Shown here: positions 6,427-6,920 of the stretch, piece by piece
How the letters are laid out: the number at the start of each line of letters is the position of its first letter
Position numbering within the stretch: position 1 is the first letter of the stretch
Origin: JBKHJZ01 sp046537875
GTDB taxonomy: Bacteria; Actinomycetota; Acidimicrobiia; Acidimicrobiales; VFJN01
Assembly: GCA_046537875.1 (NCBI GenBank)
Contig: JBKHJZ010000169.1
Coordinates: 1 to 6,920, forward strand
DNA: 6,920 bases
Direction of reading: 5' to 3'
The notes under the pieces: generated by a model
Databases searched by the model: none
Told to the model about the DNA's origin: nothing
Seen by the model: the letters and a program-made list of their open reading frames with translations, nothing else
Translations under genes and position numbers: made by a program

Positions 6427-6474
6427 AGCAGCGGGAGAGCGGGCCAGTTGCTGTGGCCCGCTCTCGCCGCCGCT
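6427..6474 (+). terminator. Long stem-loop between pilin and tadE, probable partial terminator or mRNA stabiliser
   Basis: GAGAGCGGGCC (6435-6445) and GGCCCGCTCTC (6455-6465) form eleven perfect pairs around a nine-base loop AGTTGCTGT. The stem extends outward: 6431-6434 pairs with 6467-6470 after one bulged G (6466), and 6427-6429 with 6472-6474 after an A-C mismatch. A further outer pairing is possible between GCGTGAG (6413-6419) and CTCACGC (6473-6479), directly after the pilin stop. No U-tract follows. In pilin operons such a structure typically lets most transcripts end or be protected after the pilin, while a fraction reads into the assembly genes. Confidence 0.65.
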
Positions 6475-6508
6475 CACGCGTGTCGTCCGAGAACCCAGGC
6501 GGCTGGTC

Positions 6509-6919
6509 ATGGCTAACAGTGCACCAACAGATCGGGGAGCCGCGATGGTGGAGTTCGCCATCGTCCTGCCGCTCTTGCTCGTGCTGGTTCTCGGCATCGT
6601 CGAGTTCGGGCGGGCCTACAGCCTCAAGACCTCGCTCCAGGCCGCCGCGCTGGAAGGAGCACGGGAGCTTGCCCTGGGTGAGGACGCCAGCGAGGTCGAG
6701 GCGGCGGTGACGGGTGCCACCCCGTACGACGGCCTCACCATCAGCCAGGTGCCGTGTCCCGACGAGGGGGAGGACGATGCGGAAGTGACCGTGGTCCGGG
6801 AGTTCACGTTCCTTCCCGCGCTCGGGAACGTCCTCTCGATCCTCCCCGGTGGGGGCGGCTCCGGCTCGTTCGGCACCATCGACATCTCGGCGACGGGGGT
6901 CATGCGGTGCGGGCTCTGA
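6509..6919 (+). CDS. tadE: TadE-like minor pseudopilin
   Basis: The 136-residue protein has a short leader ending DRG10, then a class III cleavage site G10|AAMVEF with Glu at mature +5. A hydrophobic helix AIVLPLLLVLVLGIVEFGRAY follows, characteristic of the TadE domain (the IVEFGRxY segment is typical). An amphipathic region LQAAALEGARELAL comes next, and the extracytoplasmic C-terminal half has Cys83 and Cys134, which could form a disulphide, and a GGGGSGS linker. TadE proteins are processed by the Tad prepilin peptidase and take part in Flp pilus assembly at the membrane. ATG 6509 has only a weak AGG-type ribosome site (6497-6499), in contrast to the strong site of flp. The stop is the penultimate triplet of the window, and a further gene probably overlaps it. 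Confidence 0.92.
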   Translation: MANSAPTDRGAAMVEFAIVLPLLLVLVLGIVEFGRAYSLKTSLQAAALEGARELALGEDASEVEAAVTGATPYDGLTISQVPCPDEGEDDAEVTVVREFTFLPALGNVLSILPGGGGSGSFGTIDISATGVMRCGL

Positions 6920-6920
6920 T
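6907..6920 (+). CDS. Possible start of the next Tad-locus gene (only four codons visible)
   Basis: A GTG at 6907 in another frame opens V-R-A-L and overlaps the tadE end by 13 bases. A G-rich run GGGGG at 6895-6899 lies about seven bases upstream as a possible ribosome site. In Tad loci a second TadE/TadG-like gene often follows directly, so overlap is plausible, but too little sequence is present to identify a product. Confidence 0.3.

Overview
The window is very GC-rich DNA with GTG and ATG starts and strong G/C bias at third codon positions. It carries an Hsp70 homologue, a large ATPase/TPR regulator with a C-terminal end of a type I associate with actinobacteria, and Flp/TadE pilus subunits. 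Together these suggest a high-GC actinomycete (Actinomycetota). A member of Acidimicrobiia or a similar lineage would fit, but that is an inference from gene content and style, not a placement.

Left part (1-1159): the reverse strand carries the first 365 codons of an Hsp70/DnaK-type protein, essentially its nucleotide-binding domain; the rest lies beyond position 1. A 64-bp divergent gap separates it from a large forward gene. The gap holds an 8-bp perfect inverted repeat (GTGACGCC-N21-GGCGTCAC). It also holds a TANNNT-type -10 hexamer placed so that transcription would begin at or next to the forward GTG, implying a leaderless mRNA.

Middle (1160-4339): one gene for a ~1059-residue STAND-like ATPase. 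It has an N-terminal P-loop, a long helical TPR-like middle and a C-terminal winged-helix-like/charged-helix end, and no recognisable LuxR helix-turn-helix. A GC-rich hairpin lies two bases after its stop.

Right part (4340-6920): a ~205-bp non-coding stretch with a perfect 12-bp direct repeat at 21-bp spacing precedes a two-component pair. The pair is a soluble histidine kinase with no sensor domain, overlapping by 4 bp a NarL/LuxR-type response regulator. Directly downstream are a 60-residue Flp pilin and a TadE-type pseudopilin, the start of a Tad (tight adherence) pilus locus that continues past the window. A very strong stem-loop (11 perfect base pairs) sits between pilin and TadE. It is well placed to make pilin mRNA more abundant than the downstream machinery mRNA. 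The working model is that the kinase/regulator pair controls the Tad pilus genes beside it, while the Hsp70/ATPase pair is a separate divergent module. No tRNA, rRNA, CRISPR array, insertion sequence or clear prophage feature was seen.
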